From contig NW_020825298.1 of the NCBI RefSeq assembly GCF_003286085.1, forward strand, positions 1,984,001 to 2,048,000: a stretch of DNA of 64,000 bases, read 5' to 3'. This DNA is from Drosophila persimilis (lineage: Eukaryota; Arthropoda; Insecta; Diptera; Drosophilidae). Both the position numbers and the translations under genes were made by a program. The notes under the pieces are model-generated. The model ran no database searches. It had not been told where the DNA came from and saw nothing but the letters and a program-made list of their open reading frames with translations. This document shows, in pieces, positions 1 to 15,000 of this stretch; position 1 is the first letter of the stretch, and each line of letters opens with the position of its first letter.

Positions 1-3000
1 CTTCATCGATGACTTCAAGGACGAGAAATACGTGACCAATATATCGGACCTGGACTTCCGAGCCCAACTCGAGGGAATATTCTTATTCTCAGCCGTTTGG
101 TCGCTCGGCGGATCACTGGATGCCCCCAGCCGGGAGAAGTTCAACATCGTCTTTCGGGCTCTAATGGAGAAGACGTTCCCGCAGAGCCTGTATGACCTTT
201 ATGGTGTCACACCCGATCTCTATGTGGATGTGCTGGCAAAGCCTTTTATTTTCCCTATACCAAAGCAGGGATCTGTCTTCGATTATCGCTATATTAAAGA
301 GGGAAAAGGCAAGTGGAAGCCCTGGCAGGACGACGTGAACTCGGCTCCGCCCATTCCTCGGGACATACCCGTCAATCAGATCATTATACAAACCAACGAA
401 AGTATTCGCATTGGGGCCATTCTAGATCTGCTGGTGCGTCACGCCAAGCCCCTGATGCTAGTGGGACCCACGGGAACGGGCAAGAGTGTATATGTGATCG
501 ATTACATGCTGAAAAGAATGGACTTGAATGTCTACAAGCCGCTGTTGATCAGCTTTTCAGCCCAGACTTCGGCCAATCAGACCCAGGACATTATCATGTC
601 CAAGCTGGACAAACGGCGAAAGGGTGTATTCGGTCCTCCGCTCAATAAGCGCTTTGTGATCTTCGTGGATGATGTTTCCATGCCGCTCAAAGAGAACTAC
701 GGGGCCCAGCCTCCTATCGAGCTGCTTCGCATGATGCTCGATCACATGATGTGGTACGACCGGAAGAACATAGTGCCCATGAAGCTGATAGATCTGCAAA
801 TGATTACGGCCATGGGACCGCCTTCGACGGGCAATACAGTGACACAACGATTCCAGCGATTCTTCAATGTGGTGTCTATCGATGACTTCAACAACGAGAT
901 CATGACCACGATCTTTAGCAAGATTGTACTCTGGCATTTGGATACCAGGTGAGATTATAAGTTATAAATGATATTTGATTCAGGAATACTCATGCTTTAC
1001 CTTGATTATATTTCCTGCCTGACTTTAGGGGCTTCTCCAAAGAATTCGATCCCTGTATAGATGAGATTGTGAGTGCCACGCTGACCATTTACAATGATGC
1101 CAAGCTTAATCTGCTGCCCACACCGGCCAAGTCGCACTATCTGTTCAACCTGCGAGATTTCTCTAGGGTCATACAGGGTGTGCTACTGTCGGTGCCCGAG
1201 GCCACGGAGGACATGAACTCGATGCGTCGTCTGTGGGTGCACGAGGTATTGCGGGTCTATGGGGATCGGCTGGTGGAGGATGCCGATCGTAGCTGGTTGT
1301 TTGAGAACGTTTGCACCACTGTGATGAACGCTTTCAACATTGATGCCTCGAAGCTGTTCGGGCGGCTTGTGAGCAAAGGCAAGAAATTGGAGGAGTCCGA
1401 CTTCCGTCAGCTGATTTACTGTGACTTCACCAATCCGAAAGCGGATACCAAGAACTATGTTGAGGTGCAGGACCTGGAGGAGTTGCGCAATGTGGTGGAG
1501 GCCTATCTGGTGGAGTACAACAACATGTCGAAGAAACCCATGAATCTGGTGCTTTTCCGCTTCGCCATCGAGCATTTGTCGCGCATATGCCGCATCATAA
1601 AGCAGCCACGTAGTCATGCTCTGCTCATTGGGGTCGGCGGCTCCGGACGCCAGAGCTTGACTCGTCTGGCTTCGCATATATGCGACTATGAGCTATTTCA
1701 AGTGGAAATTACTCGATTGTATGGTCCCTATGAGTATCACGAGGATATCAAGACAATCTTACGCAAAATTGGGGCATCCGAGATGCACGGTGTCTTTCTC
1801 TTTACGGACGTACAGGTGGGAACAATTGGCTGTGGACTGCTCTCTCCCTGGGGCTTGGTTTCTCTAACCCGCTTAGACTCTTTATAGATCAAGGATGAAT
1901 CGTTCTTGGAGGACATCAACAATCTGCTCAACTCGGGTGAGGTTCCCAATCTGTTTACCAACGAAGAGAAGATCGAGGTGGTCGAGAAGATGGCACAGAT
2001 CGATAAGCAACGCGATAAGGCTGTCCAAACTGATGGCAGTCCCGTGGCTCTATTCAATTTCTTTGTTACGGTGGGATCACAGAACGAGCTGTAACCAAAT
2101 ATCTGCTTTTCAAACTAATTTTCCCACCTGAAATTCCTCCTTAGACTTGTAAAGATCAGCTGCATATTGTGCTGGCCATGTCCCCCATTGGCGAGGCCCT
2201 GCGCAATCGTATTCGTAAGTTCCCTTCTATTGTCAATTGCTGTACCATCGATTGGTTCCAATCCTGGCCGGAGGATGCCCTGCTGGCTGTATCGACGCGT
2301 TTCCTCGCCACCGAGGATCTGACTGCCCTGGAGCGAAGCACAGCCATTGATATGTGCATGGAGTTCCATACCTCCACGCAGCTGCTATCCGAGAAGTTCT
2401 TTTCCAGACTGCACAGATACAACTACGTGACCCCCACTTCGTATTTGGAGCTGATCCAAACATTCAAGTCTCTCCTCAGTCAGAAGAGAAAGTAACTGGA
2501 ACTTATTGAAATTCAGTTCTGAATGAAATCTTGAATGTAATCTTCTCTCTTTTTCAGCAACATCACAACCAATCGCAATCGCTACTTGACAGGCATCTCC
2601 CAACTGGACATTGCCGCCCAGCAAGTGGGTGTAATGCAGGAGCAACTGCAGGCGCTCGAGCCCAAATTGAAAGAAGCCTCTGAAATCGTGGCCGAGCAAG
2701 TGGCAAAAGTGACGGCAGACAGTAACATTGCAGCCGAACAGAGGGAGATTGTCAAACAGGACGAAGAGTCGGCCAAGGAGCAGGCGGCTATTGCTCAAAC
2801 GATTAAGGACGAGTGCGACGCCAAATTGGGCGAGGCCCTGCCCATTTTGAATTCAGCTCTGGCCGCCCTGAATACTCTAACCACGGCGGACATTGCTGTG
2901 GTCAAGACAATGAAGAGTCCGCCCATTGGCGTGCGAATTGTCATGGAGGCCGTTTGCATTCTCAAAGATGTTAAGCCGGACAAGGTGCCCAATCCGAGTG

Positions 3001-6000
3001 GCTTGGGCACTGTGGAGGACTACTGGGGTCCCTCCAAGCGAGTGCTCAGCGACATGAAATTCCTGGACAGTCTTCTCAACTTCGACAAAGATAACATTCC
3101 GCTGGAGGTGATGAAGAAGCTGCACCAGCGCATCCTCAACAATGAGGCGTTCGATCCGGATAAGATTAAGACGGCCTCCACAGCCTGCGAGGGCCTGTGT
3201 CGATGGGTCATTGCCTTGTCCAAGTACGATGTTGTGGCCAAGATTGTGGCGCCCAAGAAGATAGCCCTGGCCGAGGCCGAAGCTACCTATGATGCGGCCA
3301 TGAAGACGCTCAACGAAAAATTGGCACAATTGGCCAGAGTTGAGGCCAATCTGGCGGCTATTCAGAAGATTCTCGACGAGCAGCTTAGGCAGTATGGGTA
3401 AGTAGTGGAATCTATCGATTTCTATTGATTCATTTTGATGGTCTCACTCTCTTTTCTAGCGTTCTGTTGGCCGAGCATGAGGCTTGTACTAAGAAACTAC
3501 AGCGCGCCCAGGAGCTCATCTCTGGCTTGGGTGGCGAACGCACTCGTTGGTCGGAGACGGCCAAGATGCTGCAGGGTAGCTTCAAGAGCGTTACCGGCGA
3601 TGTGCTGATCTCCTCTGGGGTGGTGGCCTATCTAGGGCCTTTCACCATCGATTTTAGAGTCAAACAAATCAAGAAATGGGTCGTTAAGTGCATCAATTAT
3701 GGCGTCGTCTGCTCACCCGATTTCCAGCTGGCTGTTGTCCTGGGCGAACCGGTGGAGATTCGTTTCTGGAATATCTGTGGCCTGCCCACGGATGCGTTCT
3801 CCATTGAGAGTGCCATCATGATGAAGTGAGTAGAACTTACAATTCTATTGAGTCGATATGGAAGAGTATTAGTGGCTTTCGTTGCCGAAATTGAAGGACT
3901 TTTATTGTTTCTTAGGGTAATACAATCAAACATTTAGTCGTAGTGTAGAAGTGTTACGAGGAAGAGCCCTCTTCGTTGATTCAATTACTTGTTTGTGTCT
4001 TAAAACAATTTTGACAGATGTAAGTCGTACTGTGGAACACCACCATGAAACAATGTTCGATTTCATGTCATATTTTGTTAAAGTGCACCAGAGGATTTTC
4101 TTGTAGTTGAAGTTTCTTTTTACTACTCCAAGTTATGACAACATCTAGCATCTAATCCTAATCCCATCCCTCCCCTCTGTCTTCTGTTCGCATCAATTAA
4201 ACAACCTGACACGGTAATTATGGGGCCTGCCCTGCCTCGTGCTTCATTCCTCCAATGCGCTGGGCTGCCTGTCAGAGACACGAAGCTGGAGTTTTTGTTT
4301 TGCCTCTTTTCTAATTACGAAACATAAAACGTTAGAATTCACGCATATTAGGAAAATTAAAGATACGCCTCGTGCAGACGTTGCGATTGTGAGTGTGAGA
4401 ACAGCACCGGATGCTGCACGGTAGCCGTGGCAGTGGCACTAGAACTGGAAGGGGAAGGGGAACCGGAACGCGAAAGCAAACGCGGTCTCAAATGGGAACT
4501 GGGAACAGTAGCTGGGGGTAGGTAGGTGTTGTTAGGGAGGGTGCACCCGCATGTGGCCAGAACGAGTCGTTGCCAGGACACGCCATCCAGCAGCCATCAG
4601 CCAGCAGCCAGCAGCCAGCCAGTAGCCTGGTGGTTGTAGCTCAAGGTACAAAGGGCACAAGAAGCTGCAAGGGGGATGGAGGCAGAGCAGAAATTTCATG
4701 TTTGATGCGTGTATTACGCATCTGGTGGGTTTCTCTGAGGTCAGGGAGCAGGGCCAAATGCCACTCCACATCTCCAGTCTTTCGTCTTTCTTCTTTCGTC
4801 TTCCGTCTCTCGTCCTGTCGCTGGTCGATTTAATAAAGGAAATTCCTGGCTGCTGCTTCGGCAGCCGCTTTCCATGAAAGTGTTCAAAGTAATTTGGAGC
4901 ATGCCCGAAAATACCTGAGGGCCCCAGAAGTGAGTGAGTGAACGCGACCGCCGGGGCATGCGGGCTGCCTCAGCTTCAGCTTCAGGACCACTCTCCCTCT
5001 ATAAGCAATTGATTAATGTGCGCCCAGAGCGGATTAGGTTTAATTTTTACATCGACCCAGGGGTAGCAGCAGCAGCAGCAGACGATTGCACATCCTTTGG
5101 GACTTACACTGTAGTTTCGGGGCCTTGGTCTATGTGTATAGTACATACTCGTATAGAGAAATTTGTATTTGTATTTGGCAAATATGCCGAGAGCCAGGAG
5201 GGTTGGGATGGCTGGGGTGTTCGATAGAACTCACTGGGTTCCTTGTGTTGTCTTTACTATTAACATTCATTTGCTTAATATTCCGGGTGACACGTAGCAC
5301 ATATGGTGACCTCTTTGCCCCAGTCTTTTCCTCTGACTCAGCCTATACCTCTACATCTACCTCTCCAGCTTTCTCTCGTCAGCATCATAAAATGCTATGT
5401 TCGTATATTGGGTATCAGGTGTAGAACAGGTTTTTCGGGTCATGCCTCTATGCGTAGGTTTGGGAGGCATGTCTTTGATTAAATAATGTTAATTTGAAAA
5501 AGGGAAAAACAATTTGTAGACCTTCGCTTTGGGTCGCCATGTTCTAGACCTTACAGAATGCGTAATGAGCTTGAAGTGAGAACATGGTTTGCTCCTGACT
5601 GCGTCGTTAGTGTTGGATAAATGGATAGCAGCAATCGGAAAGTGAGCTGAAAAGTGCTGCAAATCTTTAAACTATGAGAGTGGAAGGCTTACCTAATTGT
5701 ATTGAATTATCAACAAAATTTAAAGCTGTAACATATTTATCTCTCCCCAAAGTATGCAATCCATAACAATTCCTATAGCTATCAACTCTCGCTACTGAAT
5801 TTGATAAGGTTTTTTTTTTAAATATTGATTCCCTTTTTGGGTTTTATTGCAACAGTGAAATTCCCCAACACCAATCAACGGATTCTGCACAGATTTGCAA
5901 TGCTGGATGCAGTTGAATGGCATATTTGACTGTGTTCACAACTATTTTTCGTGCAAACTTCCTTTTTATTCTGTGACAAACAGTTAAAAACCGTATCTCT

Positions 6001-9000
6001 AGCTGGTCCCACGGGTGGTGTGCTCTGAACTTTAGCAATTTTTCATATGGCAACTGCCTGCCCATTGCACAGACCGTCCCACTTCTATGGGGTTCTATTG
6101 TATAGGAGTTTGGAGCTGGAATTCGTTGTATAAAATTTGTTAAAATTTTTGTTATCGTGGGTCCCCGTACGGGAAACAGGCAGCGGCCTAGGACTCCTAC
6201 CGGCAGCGGCAGCGGCAACAGCAACGGCACCAGGACCGGTGCCGGGACATTGCTCTTTTGTTTTTCCATCAAATATTTTTCATTCATCAAGTTTTCAATT
6301 TACAAAAATGTTCATTCATTCGCACGAGCAATTTGTATTCGGTGTGAATTTGTCATGTGTTGGCCGCTGCCGTCGCTGTTGCCATCAACGTTGCCACTGC
6401 TGCAAGTTATTGTTGTTTTTCTCGCTCTATCTCACTCTCTATATGCCACTGCCACAGCCACAGCCAGTGCCCGTTCCCATTCCCCTCTTCGTTTTTGCCA
6501 CTCCGGCTCTGAGTTATCGCAATAGCTCCCTCTCTCTATATGCAGTGTTCCAAACACACACACAAACAACCACAATCGCCGTATGCACACATATCCATAA
6601 ATATATATATTTGTATATATGTATATACATAGATGCATATATCATTCAGGGGCGCCCCAAAACCCCCCGTTGGGGTGTTAAGTGTCTTCCAATCATTATT
6701 TTAAAATTTCAAATATTTTCAGTATGTTTATTGAGGTAATATTTCGAAACATTTTATAGCAACCAATCGGATAGTGCTTTATACTTTGTGTATTTCGTGG
6801 GCTCATATTTTGAAACATCATAAAAAAGCTCTCGAATATAGAGAAGATAAATGTGCAATCCCATAAAATATTTTCTAATGTACATTAGGAAATTACAGTT
6901 AATTTTCTAGCTAAAGATAGATAGGAAGCTTCATGACATGTTATAAAAACAAAAGGAATTAGTAAGAACATTAAATGGGTATCTCTTTTTGAAACTGTCC
7001 AAAACCCCCTTGGAAGCCTAAAGGCGACTACGCTCCTTTTGTAATATAGTTCTGTCTGTGGCTTAACGTTTGCGTTTGCATGATGTATTGGCATATTTGA
7101 AGCCAGAGGTTTGCTTCCATTGCAAAACCCACAAAACCCGCACGACAGACCCCTCCACCTCCACATCCACATCCACCTCCACCCGCCCACGAGTACATCT
7201 CCACATAATGCGAGCAAAAACATTTCTATAGAATTATTTACGCTTATGAATTATTGACGTAAATATTGAATGTGTATTTATGCGGTATTTTCCTTTTTAA
7301 TATTCCAACTTCCAACAAAATGATGGGCTCGTTGGAGTCCATGCTGGGTGCATGTTGACAAATTGCCTGCATTTGTAATATCATTTAAAGTGCGTGTTTA
7401 GATACGAGATTATACGTGTGTTCATTCATTGATTTTGTGTGTGTGTTACAGGAATGCACGTCGCTGGCCACTGATGATTGATCCCCAGGGCCAGGCCAAC
7501 AAATGGATTAAAAACTATGAGAAGAACAATAAGCTCTGTGTGATACGTCTCAATCAGCCCGATTACACTCGCGTCATGGAGAATGCCATTCAATTCGGTC
7601 TGCCAGTGCTGCTGGAGAATATTGGCGAAGAGTTGGATCCCATTTTGGAGTCGGTGCTGCTGAAGCAGCTCTTCAAGCAGGGTGGTACTCTCTGCATCAA
7701 GTTGGGCGACTCTGTGATTGAGTATAATCATAGTTTTAGGTGGATACGGAATTCGATTGGCTCCTCCCAATATGCAACATTAAAATGATTCTTTATTTCA
7801 GATTCTATATGACAACGAAGCTGCGAAATCCGCATTATCTACCCGAGGTGGCTGTTAAGGTAACCCTACTAAATTTCATGATTACCACACAGGGATTGCA
7901 GGATCAATTGCTGGGCATTACGGTGGCCCGAGAACGTCCCGACTTGGAGGCGGAGAAGAACAATCTAATTGTCCAGGGAGCTGAGAACAAGCGCATGTTG
8001 AAGGAGACTGAAGACCAGATCCTCGAAGTGCTCTCTTCTGCTGATAATATCTTGGAAGACGAGACGGCCGTACAGATATTGAGCTCGGCCAAGGCCTTGG
8101 CCAATGACATCAGTGAGAAGCAGATTATCACGGAAGCCACCGAAAAGCAGATTGATATAGCCCGGTTGAGCTATGTACCAATAGCCGAGCACTCCACAAT
8201 CTTGTTCTTTACAATAGGTAATCCATTCCATCTACTGTATATGTAATCAATCTGTCTTACAGTCTTCTTGTATTTCAGTGGAATTGGCCAACATCGATCC
8301 CATGTACCAGTACAGTTTGGTTTGGTTTGTCAACCTGTACATGGCCTCCATCGACAACACGGAGAAGGTGGACGACATCGTGGCCCGTCTGCAGGACTTG
8401 CGGAATCATTTCACCTACAGCCTGTATGTCAACATCTGTCGCAGTCTGTTCGAGCGTGTGAGTGCCCATGGCTAATGCCAATTATCGTCAAGCCTTCCAG
8501 CCGTCTATCCGTCCATCCGTTGGTTGGTATCCGTTGGCTGTAGCCTTTAGCCTCGTTAGCTCCGTAATTGCGCATAATCTAATAATGTGACATTTGAAGC
8601 GTATTCCTTTGCGTTGCGTATCAGTTGCTTTGCGGCTGAGCTTCGTGCTCTACTTGACTTGACTTGCCTTGACTTGGTTTTAAATAATATTTAAGTACTT
8701 TTACTTCCAAGTACATAGTACTTGATGCCACTTCAACTGACAATGAAAGGCAGCGGCTGCAATTGCAGCCACCGTGGATGTTAACTTCTGATTGAAGGAC
8801 AAAAATGTAGATTGTAGGAAATAGGAAATTATCTATCTGTGGCTCTCCTGATTAACCCCAGAAAAGTGCTGCTAACTCCATCACTCAACTACCTATACTA
8901 TCCTTTCCATTTTTCCATACTTTTTGAAACTAATTTGTGATTCTAATAACCAAAGACCATCTCTACCTCGCCCACCGTGCAACTTTTGAGCTGCTCGAAT

Positions 9001-12000
9001 AACATTATTACGTTGCTGCTGCAATCAAAGGATGTACCTTGCCAAAGGAAAGTGGAAGAAAAAAAGAGGAAATAAGGGAAATAATAATCCAAACAAGTTC
9101 TAGCTAGCTTTATGCTGTTTTCAGTCAATTATGCCATGCCCTTTCCCTATACCTTAACCTTCCACTGGCTCCACGGCTCCTGTCGCGACCCAGCCATGAG
9201 CTAACCTTTGATCCCGGCCTTTTAATTTTCTTTTGCAAAAAGTAAAAAACGAGGAGAACAAAATTGCTATCAGAGAAGCGTCATCGCCGCTTGGGTTGGT
9301 TCGGAAAATGCTTTGATTTCAGAGGGCAACCTTTTTGGCTTGCTGTAACCCATTTAATGCGAGAGCGAGCCCCAAACGATGACCCTGAGCCTGAGCGACC
9401 CCACTCACACATCCCATCCTGACATCCCTGACTTGAGTTCTCGTTTTTTTCGTTTTTTATGAAATGTCTTGGCCTTTGCACAGGATAAGCTGTTGTTCTC
9501 GCTTATATTGAACATCAACCTGATGAAGCACGATAACTTGATTGACAATGCCGAATGGATGTTCCTGCTGACTGGAGGCATTGGTCTGGAGAATCCGCAC
9601 AAGAATCCCACCTCCTGGCTGGGCGTCCAGAACTGGGATGAGGTCTGCCGGCTGACCAATTTGCCCAACTTTAAGGGCTTACGCGAGGATTTGGTTGCGA
9701 ATCCGAGCAGTTGGAAAATGTTTTTCGATTCAAAAACGCCTCAGGACAATAAGGACATACCCGCTGCCTGGAGCAAGCGCATCTCCGTCTTCCAGAAGCT
9801 GTTGCTGCTGCGGGTCTTTCGACCGGATAAACTGGTGCCAGCCGTACTTAACTTTGTGTCTGGACAGCTGGGTGCCAAGTTTGTCGACCCACCGCAATTC
9901 GATTTGATGGCCTCGTTCGGTGACTCGCACTGCTGTGTACCCCTGATTTTCATTCTGACTCCTGGCTCCGACCCCACGGCCACGCTGCTGAAGTTTGCCG
10001 AGGATCAGGGCTTCGGCACGAACCGTCTGTTCTCTCTGTCCCTGGGCCAGGGCCAGGGACCCATTGCCATGAAGATGATCGATGAGGGTGTCAAAATGGG
10101 CAACTGGGTGGTTCTGCAGAACTGCCATTTGGCAGCTAGTTTTATGCCCATGCTGGAAAAGATCTGCGAGAACTTGCTGCCAGACTCGACGCATCCGGAC
10201 TTTCGTCTATGGCTTACCTCATATCCGGCCGATCATTTCCCGGTGGTGGTGCTGCAGAATGGCATAAAAATGACCAACGAACCGCCCAAGGGTCTGCGCT
10301 CTAACATTCTCCGGTCGATGTTAAGCGATCCGATCAGTGACCCGGAGTGGTACGAGTCCTGCACCCAGCCGCGAATCTTCAAGCAGCTGATCTACTCGCT
10401 CTGCTTTTTCCATGCTGTGATCCAGGAGCGCCGCACCTTCGGTCCGATCGGCTGGAACATACCTTACGAGTTCAACGAGACCGATCTACGCATATCCCTG
10501 ATGCAGTTGCGCATGTTCCTCAACCAGTACGAGTCGGTAAACTACGATGCTCTGCGCTATCTCACGGGCGAGTGTAACTATGGAGGTCGTGTCACCGACG
10601 ACTGGGATCGCCGTACCCTCAAGACCATACTGGACCTTTACTACTGCCCCGCGGTGATCGACCTGGAGAAGCCATACTATCTGGACGACTCAGAGTTGTA
10701 CTATATCCCCGTGTTCAAGGAGGTCGATTTGTATATGACCTATACCCGAGAGCTGCCACAGATCTCGTCACCGGCCATCTTTGGCTTCCACGCCAATGCG
10801 GACATTATGAGGGACCAAAAGGAGACGGACATGTTGCTCTCGCACACTCTGCTGACACAGGTAAGTCCATTTCTGATCATGCTTTTAGAGAATTGCATAG
10901 TTTTTATACTTGAAATTGGGGCTTAGAACATTCGTATGTCCTCTCATTTACATACGATTTGTATACTTTTGTTATGAAACACTCCTACATTGCTTTTTTA
11001 TACACATTCCTGCTTGCCAAAAAAAGGATCGTTGGGTAAGCTTCTTCAAAGTATTTCCTTAAGTTCAAAATGTAATAAATTTAACGCTTTAATTGCCGCA
11101 TTGCATTCGAAACAGGACCTCTATGAGAGACGTGTAAGTGCCAGCTAATGCTTGATAGAAGCTTGCTTCCTTATGGATATTTTTGCTTATTCCGCTCCGC
11201 CAACATGCCGCATTATAGAAACTGGAGAAAACACAAAGGGTCTATGTAGAACTGCTTAGTAAACGCTTTCCCGAGAACCTATCCCTACCCACTTATCCCA
11301 CAAGTCCCCCCTTCCTTGCCCTGTACCCATTGCCCCTGAAGGATACGAGTGCCTCTGCCGATGACAAGGAAGACTCGAAAGCCCTCACACCCGAGGAGGT
11401 GGTGACCAATGTGGCCACCGATATTCTGGATAAACTACCCAAGCTCTTCGATCGAGATGCGGCCCTGCTCAAGTATCCTACCATATACCATCAGAGCATG
11501 AATACTGTGCTGGTGCAGGAAATGGTGCGCTTCAATGTCCTGCTGAACACCATCCGCACGAGTTTAATTACACTGAGAAAGGGAATCAAGGGTAAGTTTA
11601 CGCAATTCGAAAATTTATTTCCAAATTTTTTTAAACACGTGAACCAGAACATCTTTGCGCCTTATTTACGCCGCGAACGGTTCGACCCAGTATCTGAGGT
11701 AGCCTTTTCAACTTCATGGGAGGTGGTTGGCTTTGTGGGGAGAATTTGATCTGAGCTTCGGTGTTCTATGGTTTCAATCAAATTGTATTCACTTGCCACA
11801 CGGCTAGCCGATGTGTTGAAGCTGGTTTTGAAGACGGACCCGCCGGGCCTAAGGTCAGCCTCATGTTCTTTCGGATCGAGAAGCTGTATCGGTGTTTTGT
11901 TGAGATTCTCGTCATCTTCTAGGGTAATAATCTTAACCTGGGACTTCTTTTTTATTGTCGAGCCATCAAGTTCTGGCACCTCTTCTTTGGGAGATAAATG

Positions 12001-15000
12001 TTCTTCTTCTACTTCTTCATTATATGTGTCGTATTCAAAATGTTCAATTTCCAGCTCATCATCGGCTTCAGACATATAATAATAAGGCTCAAAATGACCC
12101 TCAACTTGAGCCGAAAATTCAGACTCTGTTTCAATCCATCCTTCAGATTCTTCTTCAAACTCATCCTCCACCAATTTTACGGAATTCTCTTCGCGAACCT
12201 CACTTGATTTGATGAGAGGGCTGTGCAAAATCTGAGTTTGTATATGTACATCGGGATCTTCTTGGACGTGGTCATCCTCATAGTATTTGTCAACGGTTTC
12301 CAATTCCCTGGTGATCTTGTCGTTTGTCATTCTCTTAAACAAGTTTAGCAACTGAATCCGGAGCAGTTCTGTGTCTGGCAGTGACGGCTGATCTCTGATT
12401 GCCCGATAGTCAATATTTTCTAACTTACGAATGTCGTCCGTTAGGCGGATTCTACGGTTTGATACGATACTATGTAAAGGTATCAATTGAGAGGGTAAAA
12501 CCGGTAGTGGATTCTCGATCTTGTTCATGATTTCTGCGAAGACATCATCGAATAGATCGTTTTGGTTCTCGTGCACAATGCGTTCGGTTTCATCTTTCCA
12601 ACGTTGTCCGGGGACTGCCTGGCGGATAAGCTTTCGTATAATAGCCTTTGCCTCGTAGCTTGATGTTTTCTGCGGTGTGTCACTTTCGCTGTCCGTGGAG
12701 AATAGATAGAGATCGTTGTCGATGAGGCGATCAATGAAGTCGCTAGTCAGGGTGGTGGATATGTCGAATGGTTCTAGCTCCTCCCACACTCTGCCAAATA
12801 TTACGTCCTCAACAATATAATTAGCGATAAGAGCCTTCTCATGACGATCGAGAGCAGCACTCATGTCTGGGGAGACCATGTCACGTAGCATGACACGCAG
12901 TGGAGCATAGGTTAGTGGCGTCTGAATGAGCTTGAAGCTCTCCAACCAACGCTCGATATCGGCATCAATAACTTTTGCAAGATCGGTCACGGTTTCAGCA
13001 GCGTCATTTTCAGCTATGTGGCTCATATCTGTTGTAAGAATGGTATTGAGATACTTATCGCTAACTTCTCTGTTGGCCACATTGCACTTCTGGAACAATT
13101 CTTCATAGAGCTTTCGCATTTCGTTCTCCTTCTGCCGAAGCCCTGCCTCGCCCGCCTCACGTCTCCATCGCTCTTTCTGGACCAGCATGGCTAATAGGTG
13201 GAGCTTTCGGAGCTCCTTCAATCGTCCCGCCTCTTCGGTTAGGAACTCCATGACCCAACCAATGTGGGTACCTTCGTACGTGTGCAATAGCTTCTCTAGT
13301 TCCTGACTGCTTCTCTCATCTCGCATCCGCTTGCTGAACACTGAGCTTAGTGCTGGTGAAGAAGACTTAACTTTATAGGGAGAGGAGGATTGGTTTGGCG
13401 ATAGGATCTCTGAGGAATCTTCCTTGGCGATTCGCTTGGTGCCGTATGTGGCAGTTGGATCTTGGTATTCAAAATCATAATGTATCGAGGATTTTCTCTC
13501 AGCATTGGGTATCAGTCGTTTCTTGAGACATTTTGGTTGTGACTTCTCCTTCCGCGCCATTGTTCTCAAGCCCTTCAAGGAGTCGTAGAGCTTTTGCAAA
13601 TTTTTATCAGAGCAGAAGTTCTGTTCGTGCTCCTTGATACTCTCTTTAGGCTTTGACCATTCCTTGAGCTTTCTGAACGGACACTGTAGTTTCTGCATGT
13701 TCACTCGCTTCTCCAGATCGTCAATTCTCATGTCGAAGGCCTTGCTATTGGTGCCAACAAAGCTGCGACGCGCCGGATCAACACCGTGTCTAATGAGTGG
13801 TCCATAGAACTCGGAGCACGGTGATCCCAAAGCATACATAGGAGTCTGCCTCTTCCACTTTTGGGACGTGGGATTACGCTGGCTTTCGAGACGATGCTTG
13901 CCACGCAGATACTCCATCTTGTTTTTGTGCAGACCCTCCTGCCTGCGTTTCTCGATTCGTTCGCAAGCGATTTCAATGCGCGTCTTGGATGCTAAATGCA
14001 TCTCCTTCTCGCGCTTGTCGAACATCTTTATGACGATCTCCAGTCGCATCATCTGACACTCCTGTATGTACTCCTCCCGCTCGATCCAACTCTCCCATTC
14101 AAAAGCTTCCAGTATGTGCTTGTATTTGGTTTGCATTGTCAACTCCCGAGCCGCATGCAATTGTTTCATAAAGTTTGTCTTCACTGCCTTATTGAAGGCC
14201 CAGCGCTTGCGGGCACGCTCAAGGATCTCGACTTCATGGAGTCCCGGTGGCTTATCTCCAGGCAGCAAAGACGGTAGGCAAAATAGCTCCAGATGCTCAT
14301 CTATCTCCTTGTCCATGATCTCTGGCAAATAGGCTACCGTTTGTGCAGAGGACTCCCTGGGAATCAGACAGTATAATGCTATCATCTAGAAATATAGACT
14401 TTCCCTCGGCTTACCTATAGAGCGTTTGGGTTCCCTGCTCCTTGAATGGCCGCTTGTCCACATATTTCGGGAAGAAATCGCATTTGTTCTTTAAATTCTT
14501 CACCACAGGCACCGAGGGACTCATCTTGACTTCGTGAGAAGTTACATCTGTATTTCGTTCTATGAGAAAGTCAATTCCCGGTGCCTTGAAGTGGCATTCA
14601 CTGTCTGTACGAGGCAGTTTACCAGTAGACCGATCGGCCGGGTTGTTAGCACCTGCAGGGGGTATCAAGAATGTGTGAAGGTTCAAATAGTGATCAAGAG
14701 AAAACATTTCTGCTTCCGTTTTGCACTTACCGGCCGGTAGTCGACGATCCAATGAAGACCTTGTGATCAAACAAGATGTAAGTCCCTGAAGGCAGGCGTC
14801 TTTTGGGATCTGTGGCGACTCTCCATGAGACCTTTGCTTTCTGAATGTGACCCGTTTGGTCTGCCCTGGCGACTGCTTCCTTTGGCGTCCAGGTGAATAT
14901 GTGGAAGCATCCACCTTTGTAATTGTATTTCGTTTCTCTTTTTCTTCGAGGAGGCCCATTTGTTTTTGGGCCCCGTTCAGTTTCTTTTCATGTGCTGGCA

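Noticed and set aside
14385-14386. Met at the start of the long open frame of CFAP91-like copy 1 (and the same in copy 2) as the protein start
   Set aside because: That Met lies inside the second intron. Using the GT-AG intron restores the family join GTQTLYR-ESSAQT and links two upstream exons in frame.
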